NCBI GenBank assembly: GCA_015657735.1
Contig: SSSX01000474.1
Span: 1 to 16,123 of the forward strand
Length of the DNA: 16,123 nucleotides
Direction: 5' to 3'
DNA from: Zoogloeaceae bacterium
Lineage (GTDB): Bacteria > Pseudomonadota > Gammaproteobacteria > Burkholderiales > Rhodocyclaceae
Under the pieces are notes generated by a model that saw only the letters and a program-made list of their open reading frames with translations, was not told the origin of the DNA and made no database searches. Position numbers and translations under genes: made by a program. Positions 1 through 7,751 of the stretch are shown piece after piece (the stretch's first letter is position 1; every line of letters starts with the position of its first letter).

Positions 1-664
1 CGCGCTGGGGCGCCTGACCGCCAGTATCGCCCACGAAATCCGCAATCCGCTGGCGTCGGTGTCCCACGCTGCCGAGCTGCTGCGCGAGGAGAAGCGTGGC
101 GAGATGCAGGCCCGGCTGATCCGCATCATCGGCAACAACGCGCAGCGCATCGACCGCCTGGTGGCGGATGTGCTGGCCCTTGGGCGGCGCGACGAGGCTT
201 TGCCGGAGGCCTTGCCGCTGGCGGAGTTCGTCGGCGAGTTTCTCGACGAGTTCCAGCTCACCGACGGCGGGGCGCACGGCGTGGTCGTCAGCCGCGTGCC
301 GGCGGGCCTCGAGATGGCGATGGACCGCACCCATCTGCGGCAGATACTGTGGAATCTGGTGGGCAACGCGCGCCGGCATTGCAGCGGCGCGCCGGCTGCG
401 GTAAAAATCGATGCTGCGCTGCGGGATGATGGACGCGTGGCGCTGGATGTGTTCGACGACGGTCCGGGGATTCCCGAAAACCTGCGGGCACAGATTTTTG
501 AACCGTTCTTCACCACCCACTCGAAGGGCACCGGTCTCGGGCTGTACATTTCCCGCGAACTGGCCGAAGCCAACGGTGCGGTGCTCGAGCTGTGCGTGAG
601 CCCGCCGTCGCTTGCCGCGCTGCCGGGCGCCCGTTTCCGCATCATCGGACGCATCAAACCATGA
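1..664 (+). CDS. pilS: Sensor histidine kinase PilS-like, 3' part (5' end outside window)
   Basis: This is the cytoplasmic kinase end of a two-component sensor. The reading frame is open from base 2, so the membrane-sensor half lies upstream of the window. Visible motifs in order are the phosphoacceptor H-box SIAHEIRNPL (His codon 32-34), the N-box (LWNLVGNARRH), the G1 box (DDGPGIPE), the F box (FEPFFTT) and the G2 box (GTGLGLYISREL), which is a complete HisKA plus HATPase_c module. The in-frame GTG at 59 is not a real start because it falls behind the H-box. The stop codon overlaps the start of pilR as ATGA, indicating translational coupling. PilS phosphorylates PilR and in Pseudomonas also senses pilin in the membrane. 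The PilS name rests mainly on the strongly PilR-like partner; the kinase core alone would fit several NtrB-type families. Confidence 0.88.
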   Translation, partial: ALGRLTASIAHEIRNPLASVSHAAELLREEKRGEMQARLIRIIGNNAQRIDRLVADVLALGRRDEALPEALPLAEFVGEFLDEFQLTDGGAHGVVVSRVPAGLEMAMDRTHLRQILWNLVGNARRHCSGAPAAVKIDAALRDDGRVALDVFDDGPGIPENLRAQIFEPFFTTHSKGTGLGLYISRELAEANGAVLELCVSPPSLAALPGARFRIIGRIKP

Positions 665-2034
665 CCCAGATCGAAAGACGTGCCCGCTCCGGCGGCCCGG
701 ACGTCCTCATCGTCGACGACGAGGACGACATCCGCGAACTGCTCGAACTGAGCCTGCTGCGCCTGGGCCTGGCCAGCGACGGCGCCGGAACCCTCGCCGA
801 CGCCCGCCGCCTGCTCGGCGAGAAGCGCTACCGCCTGTGTCTCACCGACATGCGGCTGCCCGACGGCGACGGCCTCGAACTGGTGCGCTACATTTCGGAG
901 AACGTCCGCGATCTGCCGGTGGCGGTGATCACCGCCTTCGGCAGCATGGACAACGCGGTGACGGCGCTCAAGGCCGGCGCGTTCGACTACCTTTCCAAGC
1001 CGGTTTCGATCGACCAGCTGCGGGCCCTGGTGAAGTCGGTATTCACGGTGCCGTCGAAGGACGAGGACGGCGGCCGCAAGGACAGTTCCAGCCTGACCGG
1101 CGAATCGCCGGCGATGGTGCAGGTTCGTTCGCTGATCGAAAAGCTCGCCCGCAGCCAGGCGCCGGTGTTCATCTCGGGCGAGTCGGGCAGCGGCAAGGAG
1201 CGCGCGGCGCGGATGATCCACGACCTCGGCCCGCGCGCGGCGGCGCCCTTCGTCGCCGTGAATTGCGGCGCGATCCCTGAAAACCTGATGGAGAGCGAGT
1301 TCTTCGGCGCGAGGAAGGGCGCTTTCACCGGCGCCGACAGCGACCGCGACGGTTTCTTCCAGGCGGCCCACGGCGGCACGCTGTTCCTCGACGAGGTCGG
1401 CGACCTGCCGCTGCCGATGCAGGTCAAGCTGTTGCGGGCGATCCAGGAGAAGAAGTTCCGCCGCCTCGGCGACACCGTCGAGACGGCGGTGGACGTGCGC
1501 ATTCTCAGCGCCACCCACCAGAATCTGAAGGCGATGGTCGAGGCGGCGCGCTTCCGCCAGGATCTGTTCTACCGTCTGAATGTCATCGAGCTGCGCATGC
1601 CGGCCCTGCGCGAGCGCAGCGAGGACATCCCGCAACTGGCCGAAATCCTGCTCGGGCGGCTGGCGGAAGCGTCGGGCCAGCCGGTGGCGCATCTCAGCCA
1701 GGGCGCGCTGGCGGCGCTCAAGGGGTATGCCTTCCCCGGCAACGTGCGCGAGCTGGAGAACATCCTCGAACGGGCGCTGGCCCTGTCGAGCGGCAATATG
1801 ATCGAGGCCGACGACCTGCTCCTCGATCCGGCCGACATGGGCGACGCAAACCACGCGACGCCGGCGACGCCGGGCAGCGCCGATCTGCAGGATTATCTGG
1901 ATCAGGTCGAACGCCACGCCATCGAGGAGGCGCTCGAGAAATCCGGTGGCAACCGCACCGCCGCGGCACGCCAGCTGGGCGTGACCTTCCGCTCCCTGCG
2001 CTACCGTCTGGAGCGCCTCGGCATCAAGGAGTGA
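661..2034 (+). CDS. pilR: Type IV pilus sigma-54 response regulator PilR
   Basis: This 457-residue NtrC-family activator switches on sigma-54 promoters, classically that of the major pilin gene pilA. The receiver domain (about 15-125) has the acidic pair D19/D20, phosphoacceptor D63 in TDMRLPDG, T91 and K113. The AAA+ domain has Walker A GESGSGKE (173-180), the sigma-54 contact loop GAFTGA (220-225), a Walker B-type LFLDEVGD and the RFRQDLFYRLNV region. The C terminus carries a Fis-type helix-turn-helix ending RSLRYRLERLGIKE, very like PilR of Pseudomonas from memory. The start is the ATG that overlaps the pilS stop by 4 bases; an upstream in-frame extension would lie inside pilS and is not needed. 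The gene ends convergently with the c-di-GMP gene and overlaps it by 11 bases. All catalytic residues look intact. Confidence 0.93.
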   Translation: MTQIERRARSGGPDVLIVDDEDDIRELLELSLLRLGLASDGAGTLADARRLLGEKRYRLCLTDMRLPDGDGLELVRYISENVRDLPVAVITAFGSMDNAVTALKAGAFDYLSKPVSIDQLRALVKSVFTVPSKDEDGGRKDSSSLTGESPAMVQVRSLIEKLARSQAPVFISGESGSGKERAARMIHDLGPRAAAPFVAVNCGAIPENLMESEFFGARKGAFTGADSDRDGFFQAAHGGTLFLDEVGDLPLPMQVKLLRAIQEKKFRRLGDTVETAVDVRILSATHQNLKAMVEAARFRQDLFYRLNVIELRMPALRERSEDIPQLAEILLGRLAEASGQPVAHLSQGALAALKGYAFPGNVRELENILERALALSSGNMIEADDLLLDPADMGDANHATPATPGSADLQDYLDQVERHAIEEALEKSGGNRTAAARQLGVTFRSLRYRLERLGIKE

Positions 2035-5000
2035 GGTCGGGCGCGTAGTCGGTGCGGGGCGCTACGCGCTGGCCGGAGTCCCGCAGCAACATCGTGATTT
2101 CGTCGGCCGGCAGCGGTCTGGCGAACAGGAAACCCTGCATCACGCGGCACTGGCGTTCGAGCAGGAAGTCGCGCTGGGCTTCGGTTTCGACCCCCTCGGC
2201 GACCACCGCCAGGCCGAGGTCGCGGGCGATCGACAGGGTGGCGGCGGCGATCGCCGCGTCTTCGGCGTCGCCGGGCAGATCGCAGACGAAGGAACGGTCG
2301 ATCTTCAGATGCGTGAGGGGCAGGCGCTTGAGGTAGGAGAGGCTCGAGTAGCCGGTGCCGAAGTCGTCCAGCGCCAGGCCGACGCCCATGTTGCGCAGGC
2401 TGGCCAGTTGCTCCTCGATCTCGCGGGTCGGCTGCATCAGTGCGCTTTCGGTGAGTTCCAGTTCGAGATGCCCCGGTGCGGTGCCGCTGCGGGTGATGAT
2501 CTCGCGGACCCGGGCGAGGAAACCGGGCTTGCGGAACTGCAGCGCCGAGATATTCACCGCGACCGTCAGCGGCGGCAGGCCGTCGGCCAGCCAGGCGGCC
2601 TGCTGGCGGCAGGCTTCGCGCAGCACCCAGTCGCCGATCGAGTGGATCAGGCCGGTTTCCTCGGCCAGCGGAATGAATTCGACGGGGGGGACGCGGCCGC
2701 GCTCCGGGTGGTTCCAGCGCAGCAGCGCCTCGACGCCGATCAGGCGCTGCTCGGGCATCGCCCACTGGGGCTGGTATTCGAGCACCAGTTCGCCGCGCTC
2801 GAGGGCCCGGCGCAGGGCGTTTTCGAGCTTCAGCCGGGTGTAGGCGCGGCTGTTCATGTCCGGCGTGAAAAAGCGGTAGTCGTTGCGGCCTTCGTTCTTG
2901 GCGCCGTACATCGCCGTGTCGGCGTGTTTGAGCAGGGTGTCGACGTCGGCGCCGTTGCCGGGATAGAGGGCGATGCCGACGCTGGTTGAGATGGTGAGAT
3001 CCTGTCCGTCGATCTGGAACGGGGCGGTCAGGCTGGCGATGAGCTTGCGGGCGACGGTGGCGGCGTCGTCGGCGCGGGCGAGTTCGGGCAGCAGCACGAC
3101 GAATTCGTCGCCGCCGATGCGGGCCAGCACGTCCTCGTCGCGCAGGGTTTCGGACAGCCGGGCGGCGACCGCCGACAGCAGGCGGTCACCGGTCGGGTGG
3201 CCGAGGGTGTCGTTGATGGTCTTGAAGTTGTCGAGGTCGAGGAACAGCACGCCGAGCCGCATCTGGTGGCGCCGCGCGAAGGCGAGGGCCTGCTCGGCGC
3301 GGCTGATCCATTGCATGCGGTTGGGCAGGCCGGTCAGGGTGTCGTAGTGGGCGAGGTACTGGATGTGCGCTTCGGCGGCGCGGTTGGCGGTGACGTCCTG
3401 CACGGTGCCGCGGAGCAGCGTCGGCCGGTCGGCGCCGGGGGTGGCTTCGATGGTGAAGTGGAGGGTCCGCGTTTCGCCGCCGGCGCCGGGCAGGCGGACG
3501 TCGAGTTCGGCGCCGTCCTGACCGCCTTCCACCTGCGCCAGGGCGTGCTCGAGGGCGCTGCGGTCGTCCGGGTGAACGGCGGCGACCAGCGTGGCGAGGC
3601 GGCCTTCGACGGCCGGCGGGAGGCCGAGGATGCGGTACAGCTCGGCCGACCAGTGGCTGTGGCCGGTGGCCGGCTCGGCTTCCCAGCTGCCCAGGCGGGC
3701 GATCCGCTCGGCGTGGGTCAGGATGGCCTGCTGGGCGGCGAGGCGGCGGCCGGCGTCGGCCAGTTCGCCGGTACGCAGGCCGACGAGCTCCTCGATGCGC
3801 CGGGCGCGGCCGGTGGAGGCGAGCAGAAAGGCGCCGAGCAGGCCGGCGGAGACGAGGCCGATGGCGATCAGGGTCCAGGTTTCCGAGCCGCGATGAAGGG
3901 GGGCGTAGGTGGGATCGGCGGCGAAGCCCAGATGCCAGGTCTGGCCGGCGTAGTCGAAGGTTTCCTGCCACGGGAGCAGGCCGCCGGGGCCGGGCCGGTC
4001 GGCCACCGGGCAGTCGGCGAGGCCGGCGAGGCGCTTGCCTCCCGGCGTCTGCGGGTCGATTTCGGTCAGGCAGTAGCCGATGCCGGCGATCGGCTGCGCG
4101 TCCAGAATGCCGTCGATGGCTTCCTCGATGCGCAGGGCGACGAAGACCAGGCCGTCGGGCGGCGAGGCGAGCGTCGCGCCCGGGCGCAGCGTGCGCTGGT
4201 AGATCACGACGCCGAGTTTGTGCTCGGTTTCCTGGGTCAGCTCGAAGGCCCGGGCGGCGGCGGGGCGGCCGCTGGCGAGGGTGCGGGGGATCGCCTCGGC
4301 GGCGTTGGGAATCGACAGGACATTGACCCCCAGCGCGCGCCGGTTGCGGTCGAGCGGGGCGACGTGGCGGATCGGGTAATACTCGGTGCGCGGGCGCAGC
4401 GCGATCAGCTGATTCTGGAGATCGCGGTCGACGACACGGAAATCGCGGGTGGCCGGGGTGGCCCGGGCGCTGCGTTCGAGCGGGGCGATCCCGTCAGGCA
4501 GCGTGCGCGGAATCCAGCCGATGCCCTGGATGCCGCTGAAGCGGCCGAGCCAGGTGGCGGCGAACTGCTGGAAGTTGTCGTGGTCGAGGCTCGGCGCGGC
4601 GACCATGATCCGCTCGGTGGATTGGAGCACGTCGAGGTAATCGGCGAAACGCGTCCGGACCAGGCTGGCGAGGTGGCTGGCGTCGCGCTCGAAGCGCGAT
4701 TGCAGGCGTTGCTGTTCCCAGCTGGCAACCTGGATTTCGAGGCCGACCAGCAGGATCAGCGCGATCGACAGCGGCAGCGCGATGGCGCGGCGGCGCGGGG
4801 CCCAGTCGCTGCGCGGGGTTCCGATGAAGACGAAGGCCAGCGGGACGGCGATCAGGATGCCGATCGCGTCGCCGGACCACCAGTTCCACCAGCTGAAGCT
4901 GGCTTCGCTGGGCGGCAGGGTGCCGAACAGCATCAGTGCCCCCACGCCGATGGAGGCGCTGACCAGGCAACTCAGCGGACCGGCGGCAAACAGCAGGCGG

Positions 5001-5356
5001 ACGATGGCGCCGGCACTGTCGAGGGCGTTCGGAAAACCGACCCAGCGGCGTGCCAGTGCGGCGCCGGCAACGGCCTGCAGCACCGCGCCGATGCTGACGC
5101 AGACGGGAACGATCCAGGCCCAGCCGCTGCCGCCGATGCGCATCACGGCTTCGATGTTGGTGATGAGGGCGCCGGCAAAAATTGCCGGCCAGATGCGGGG
5201 GCCGTAGATCAGCATCCCCGCCAGTGCGATCCCGGCGGCCGGAAAGAGCGGGGCGACGTAGCCGGGCGGGATCGCGATGTGCAGTGAAACGACGCCACAG
5301 ATCGCGTAGGCGACGGCAATGCCGATGAACGGCCGAATGCTGTGGTGGAAAGGCAT
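2024..5356 (-). CDS. MASE1-CHASE-PAS-GGDEF-EAL c-di-GMP cyclase/phosphodiesterase
   Basis: A 1110-residue inner-membrane signalling protein. Its order is a MASE1-type membrane sensor (about 8-210), a periplasmic CHASE-type ligand domain (about 220-485), one more membrane helix (about 495-515), a PAS fold (about 545-660), GGDEF (about 675-840) and EAL (about 855-1105). The cyclase active site GGDEF is intact at 748-752, and an inhibitory-site motif RxxD (RDED) sits five residues before it. The phosphodiesterase signature EAL is at 876-878, followed by the DDFGTGYSSL loop. Both activities are therefore possible, and which dominates cannot be read from sequence. The start is placed at the ATG directly before the first membrane helix. 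The frame stays open upstream to 5581, but that stretch is Arg/Pro/Ser-rich and overlaps the promoter region. No good ribosome-binding site precedes the chosen ATG. Confidence 0.92.
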   Translation of the reverse strand: MPFHHSIRPFIGIAVAYAICGVVSLHIAIPPGYVAPLFPAAGIALAGMLIYGPRIWPAIFAGALITNIEAVMRIGGSGWAWIVPVCVSIGAVLQAVAGAALARRWVGFPNALDSAGAIVRLLFAAGPLSCLVSASIGVGALMLFGTLPPSEASFSWWNWWSGDAIGILIAVPLAFVFIGTPRSDWAPRRRAIALPLSIALILLVGLEIQVASWEQQRLQSRFERDASHLASLVRTRFADYLDVLQSTERIMVAAPSLDHDNFQQFAATWLGRFSGIQGIGWIPRTLPDGIAPLERSARATPATRDFRVVDRDLQNQLIALRPRTEYYPIRHVAPLDRNRRALGVNVLSIPNAAEAIPRTLASGRPAAARAFELTQETEHKLGVVIYQRTLRPGATLASPPDGLVFVALRIEEAIDGILDAQPIAGIGYCLTEIDPQTPGGKRLAGLADCPVADRPGPGGLLPWQETFDYAGQTWHLGFAADPTYAPLHRGSETWTLIAIGLVSAGLLGAFLLASTGRARRIEELVGLRTGELADAGRRLAAQQAILTHAERIARLGSWEAEPATGHSHWSAELYRILGLPPAVEGRLATLVAAVHPDDRSALEHALAQVEGGQDGAELDVRLPGAGGETRTLHFTIEATPGADRPTLLRGTVQDVTANRAAEAHIQYLAHYDTLTGLPNRMQWISRAEQALAFARRHQMRLGVLFLDLDNFKTINDTLGHPTGDRLLSAVAARLSETLRDEDVLARIGGDEFVVLLPELARADDAATVARKLIASLTAPFQIDGQDLTISTSVGIALYPGNGADVDTLLKHADTAMYGAKNEGRNDYRFFTPDMNSRAYTRLKLENALRRALERGELVLEYQPQWAMPEQRLIGVEALLRWNHPERGRVPPVEFIPLAEETGLIHSIGDWVLREACRQQAAWLADGLPPLTVAVNISALQFRKPGFLARVREIITRSGTAPGHLELELTESALMQPTREIEEQLASLRNMGVGLALDDFGTGYSSLSYLKRLPLTHLKIDRSFVCDLPGDAEDAAIAAATLSIARDLGLAVVAEGVETEAQRDFLLERQCRVMQGFLFARPLPADEITMLLRDSGQRVAPRTDYAPDLTP

Positions 5357-5402
5357 CGGGTCGGTGGAAGGTGCGTTGCGTGATTGAAACGGGTTGGTTG
5401 GT

Positions 5403-5431
5403 ATTGTATGTGTCGGGGCCGTGGCGGGTCT
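5403..5431 (-). promoter_or_regulatory. Candidate sigma-70 promoter for the c-di-GMP gene
   Basis: On the minus strand TACAAT (5408-5403) matches the -10 consensus at five of six positions. A weak -35 candidate (GAGACC or AGACCC) lies 17-18 bases upstream, inside the 5419-5439 inverted repeat. Transcription would start about 40 bases before the ATG. The -35 is poor, so this is only a suggestion; a protein bound at the repeat would cover the -35. Confidence 0.3.
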
Positions 5432-5439
5432 CGCCACGG
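5419..5439. repeat. Perfect inverted repeat, 8-bp arms, 5-base centre
   Basis: The arms are CCGTGGCG (5419-5426) and CGCCACGG (5432-5439) around GGTCT. No T-tract follows on either strand, so a terminator role is unlikely. The position between divergent genes suits an operator, or a hairpin at the 5' end of a long kup leader. The same octamer recurs at 5498-5505 and at 7518-7525, just after the kup stop. Confidence 0.6.
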
Positions 5440-5546
5440 GCGGGATCGGCCGACGAAGTCGCGCCGGTGATTGCTGCGATGCGGTAGTATCTCGCCTCCG
5501 TGGCGACGCCGATTTGCACGGTCTACGGGAAAAGACGGGTGAGCTT

Positions 5547-5560
5547 GACCCTTGCGGGTC
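5547..5560 (+). other. Short GC hairpin in the presumed kup leader
   Basis: GACCC (5547-5551) pairs with GGGTC (5556-5560) across a TTGC tetraloop, about 50 bases before the kup ATG. GGATTTT follows, which is not a convincing terminator U-tract. It could shape the leader RNA, but a role is not demonstrated and no known riboswitch consensus was recognised. Confidence 0.35.
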
Positions 5561-5602
5561 GGATTTTCGGGATTGGGCCAACGCGCCGGTCCGTGCTGTT
5601 TC

Positions 5603-5609
5603 AGGAGGG
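5603..5609 (+). promoter_or_regulatory. Strong ribosome-binding site of kup
   Basis: AGGAGGG lies four bases before the ATG at 5614 and fixes that codon as the kup start. It is the best Shine-Dalgarno match in the window. Confidence 0.8.
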
Positions 5610-5613
5610 TTGA

Positions 5614-7509
5614 ATGTCCTCGGTGCCTGTCGAAGGGCATGCCGCGCGTTCGAACGCGCAGGTTCTGCCGGTAGCTCTGGCGGCGATGGGGGTGGTGTTC
5701 GGCGACATCGGCACCAGTCCTCTCTACACGATGAAGGAGGTCTTCAACGGCCCCCATGCGGTGCCCGTGACGCCGGACAATGTGCTCGGCATTCTGTCGC
5801 TGGTGTTCTGGGCGCTGACGATCGTCGTGTCGCTGAAGTACGTGGTGTACATCATGCGCGCCGACAACCGGGGCGAAGGCGGCATCATGGCCCTGACGTC
5901 GCTGGCCTTGCGGACCAACAAGTCGCCGCGCCTGGGGACGGTGATGGCAGCGCTGGGCCTGTTCGGCGCGGCCCTCTTTTACGGCGATGGGGTGATCACG
6001 CCGGCCATCTCGGTGCTGTCGGCGGTCGAAGGTCTCGAAGTCGCGACGCCGGCTTTCCGGCCCTACGTGGCGCCGATCTCGCTGGTGGTCCTGACCGGTC
6101 TGTTCGTGATCCAGCGCAGTGGCACCGCGCGGGTCGGGGCGATCTTCGGACCGGTCATGCTGTTCTGGTTCACCACGCTGGGGGTGCTCGGCGCGATGAA
6201 CGTGGTGCGTCATCCGGATGTGCTGCAGGCCTTCAACCCGATCTACGCCGTCCGTTTCTTCGCCGACAATCACTGGCACGGCTTTCTTGCCCTCGGGGCG
6301 GTGGTGCTGGCGATCACCGGCGGCGAGGCGCTGTATGCCGACATGGGGCACTTCGGGCGGCGGCCGATCAAGGTGGCGTGGTTCGGCTACGTGTTTCCGG
6401 CGCTGTACCTCAATTATCTCGGGCAGGGGGCGCTGATCCTCGCCGATCCGTCGACGGTGAAGAACCCGTTCTACCTGCTGGTGCCCGATCCGCTGGTGTT
6501 GCCGATGGTCGGCCTGTCGACGCTGGCGACGATCATCGCGTCGCAGGCGGTGATTTCCGGTGCTTTCTCGCTGACCAAGCAGGCGATCCAGCTCGGCTAC
6601 TCGCCGCGCATGCACGTGGTGCATACGTCGGACAAGGAAGTCGGCCAGATCTACGTGCCGAACGTGAACTGGATGCTGCTCGGCGCGGTGGTGGCGCTGG
6701 TGCTCGGTTTCCATTCGTCGAGCGCGCTGGCCTCGGCCTACGGCATCGCGGTGACGCTGACGATGATGATCGACACGATCCTGGCCTTCGTCGTCGTGCG
6801 CGCCTTGTGGCAGTGGGGCTGGGCGGCGGCGGTGACCTTCCTGACGCTGTTCTTCGTGGTGGACTTTGCGTTCTTCAGCGCCAATAGCGTCAAGATCATC
6901 GACGGCGGATGGTTTCCGCTGGCGATGGGCCTCGGCGTGCACACGCTGCTGATGACCTGGAAGAAGGGGCGCGAGGCGCTCAACGAGCGCATGCGTCAGG
7001 ACACGATGCCGCTGAATCTCTTCATCCAGTCGATGTTCCACGATCCTCCGCTGCGCGTGCCGGGAACCGGCGTGTTCATGACCACCGCGCCCGACGGGGT
7101 GCCGCGCGCGCTGCTCCACAACATGTTGCACAACAAGGTGCTGCACGCGCGGGTGGTGCTGGTGAATGTGATCACCGAGGACATTCCCTTCGTGACCGAT
7201 GCCGAAAGGGTGCGGGTCGAGGAACTCGACTTTGGTTTCTACCGGGTTTTCGTGCGCTACGGATTCAAGGACGATCCGGACATCCCGAAGGCGCTGGCGA
7301 TGTGCGAAGACCAGGGGCTGCCGTTTGAACTGATGGAGGCGTCGTTCTTCCTTGGCCGCGAGACGCTCATTCCGCGCACCGGTTCGTCGATGGCGCTGTG
7401 GCGGGAAAAACTGTTCATCGTGATGTTCCGCAACGCTCACAGCGCGGCGGACTTCTTCTGCATCCCGCCGAACCGGGTGGTGGAGTTCGGAACGCAGATC
7501 GAGCTTTAA
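5614..7509 (+). CDS. kup: Low-affinity potassium uptake transporter Kup (TrkD)
   Basis: This 631-residue K+/H+ symporter-type transporter of the KUP/HAK/KT family sits in the inner membrane and is full length for bacterial Kup. The N-terminal signature GDIGTSPLY is at 30-38. The conserved loop SLKYVVYIMRADNRGEGG begins near 73, and YGDGVITP is at 123-130. About twelve hydrophobic segments run to about residue 450, followed by a soluble cytoplasmic C-terminal domain of about 180 residues containing the family's RVPGTGVFMT stretch and ending at EFGTQIEL. The start is set by a strong ribosome-binding site. The gene appears monocistronic: it is divergent from the c-di-GMP gene and separated from the polysaccharide locus by 438 bases containing a terminator. 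Nothing seems damaged or unusual in the protein. Confidence 0.97.
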   Translation: MSSVPVEGHAARSNAQVLPVALAAMGVVFGDIGTSPLYTMKEVFNGPHAVPVTPDNVLGILSLVFWALTIVVSLKYVVYIMRADNRGEGGIMALTSLALRTNKSPRLGTVMAALGLFGAALFYGDGVITPAISVLSAVEGLEVATPAFRPYVAPISLVVLTGLFVIQRSGTARVGAIFGPVMLFWFTTLGVLGAMNVVRHPDVLQAFNPIYAVRFFADNHWHGFLALGAVVLAITGGEALYADMGHFGRRPIKVAWFGYVFPALYLNYLGQGALILADPSTVKNPFYLLVPDPLVLPMVGLSTLATIIASQAVISGAFSLTKQAIQLGYSPRMHVVHTSDKEVGQIYVPNVNWMLLGAVVALVLGFHSSSALASAYGIAVTLTMMIDTILAFVVVRALWQWGWAAAVTFLTLFFVVDFAFFSANSVKIIDGGWFPLAMGLGVHTLLMTWKKGREALNERMRQDTMPLNLFIQSMFHDPPLRVPGTGVFMTTAPDGVPRALLHNMLHNKVLHARVVLVNVITEDIPFVTDAERVRVEELDFGFYRVFVRYGFKDDPDIPKALAMCEDQGLPFELMEASFFLGRETLIPRTGSSMALWREKLFIVMFRNAHSAADFFCIPPNRVVEFGTQIEL

Positions 7510-7543
7510 AGTTTGTGCCGTGGCGGGCCGGTGCGGCCGCGAG

Positions 7544-7564
7544 CGATACGACCTTATAATATCG
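7544..7564 (+). promoter_or_regulatory. Perfect TATAAT -10 box within an inverted repeat
   Basis: TATAAT lies at 7555-7560. No recognisable -35 is found 16-18 bases upstream, where the DNA reads GC-rich. CGATA (7544-7548) and TATCG (7560-7564) form an inverted repeat around it, which could be an operator over an activator-dependent promoter. A start near 7567 would give an RNA of about 230 bases ending at the terminator at 7795. Confidence 0.4.
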
Positions 7565-7695
7565 GAGGACGTCAGGCTTGCAGGGTTGAAGGGGCTGCCC
7601 GGCCGCCGTGCGCCGGCGTTTGAGCTCTCCGGGGGTATGGGCGGGGGATCCGCCAGCGGTCGCGATGGACGCGCCGCCAACCGTTCGTACTGCAA

Positions 7696-7708
7696 TGCTC
7701 CCGGAGCA
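7696..7708. promoter_or_regulatory. 13-base perfect palindrome, possible operator
   Basis: TGCTCC and GGAGCA flank a central C. The centre is about 41 bases upstream of the centre of the CRP-like site. The length and symmetry suit a dimeric regulator, but no family consensus is recognised. Confidence 0.3.
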
Positions 7709-7735
7709 GACTGTGTAAGGCGATGTAATTTCCCT

Positions 7736-7751
7736 TGTGACGGGTATCACG
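7736..7751. promoter_or_regulatory. CRP/Vfr-like binding site
   Basis: The site reads TGTGA (7736-7740), six bases, then TCACG. The CRP consensus is TGTGA-N6-TCACA, so it differs only at the last base of the second half-site. It overlaps the first two bases of the terminator hairpin and lies about 200 bases upstream of the epsB start. A regulator of the CRP/FNR superfamily could use it. Confidence 0.45.

Larger units (their letters stand above)
5357..5613. promoter_or_regulatory. Divergent regulatory region between the c-di-GMP gene and kup
   Basis: This 257-base stretch has no credible gene and must hold the promoters of both divergent genes. It contains a perfect 8-bp inverted repeat (5419-5439), a further copy of one arm at 5498-5505, a small hairpin at 5547-5560 and a strong kup ribosome-binding site. 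Weak promoter-like elements exist on both strands. The best on the plus strand is TTGAAA (5384-5389), 17 bases, then TATGTG (5407-5412). No sigma-54 -24/-12 pair with correct spacing was seen. Confidence 0.6.

Noticed and set aside
59..664. GTG at 59 as the start of the first gene
   Set aside because: The frame is open to the window edge and the essential H-box (His codon 32-34) lies before this GTG, so the gene simply starts upstream of the window.
3197..5287. A 696-codon open frame antisense to the GGDEF-EAL gene
   Set aside because: Gly/Ala/Asp/Glu-rich translation with no recognisable fold; the opposite strand has intact GGDEF and EAL motifs.
5513..5545. ACGG-containing stretch in the kup leader reminiscent of a guanidine (mini-ykkC) riboswitch
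   Set aside because: The flanking bases do not form the paired stems needed around ACGR loops. No c-di-AMP or c-di-GMP riboswitch core was found either.
5357..5581. N-terminal extension of 75 residues on the c-di-GMP protein
   Set aside because: The added residues are Ser/Arg/Pro-rich and resemble no domain. They would consume the divergent promoter region, and the ATG at 5356 sits just before the first membrane helix.
5209..7695. An 828-codon open frame antisense to kup and running into the c-di-GMP gene
   Set aside because: The product is low-complexity His/Arg/Asp/Gln with no hydrophobic or catalytic pattern. It crosses both neighbouring genes and the intergenic regions, and is a shadow of kup.
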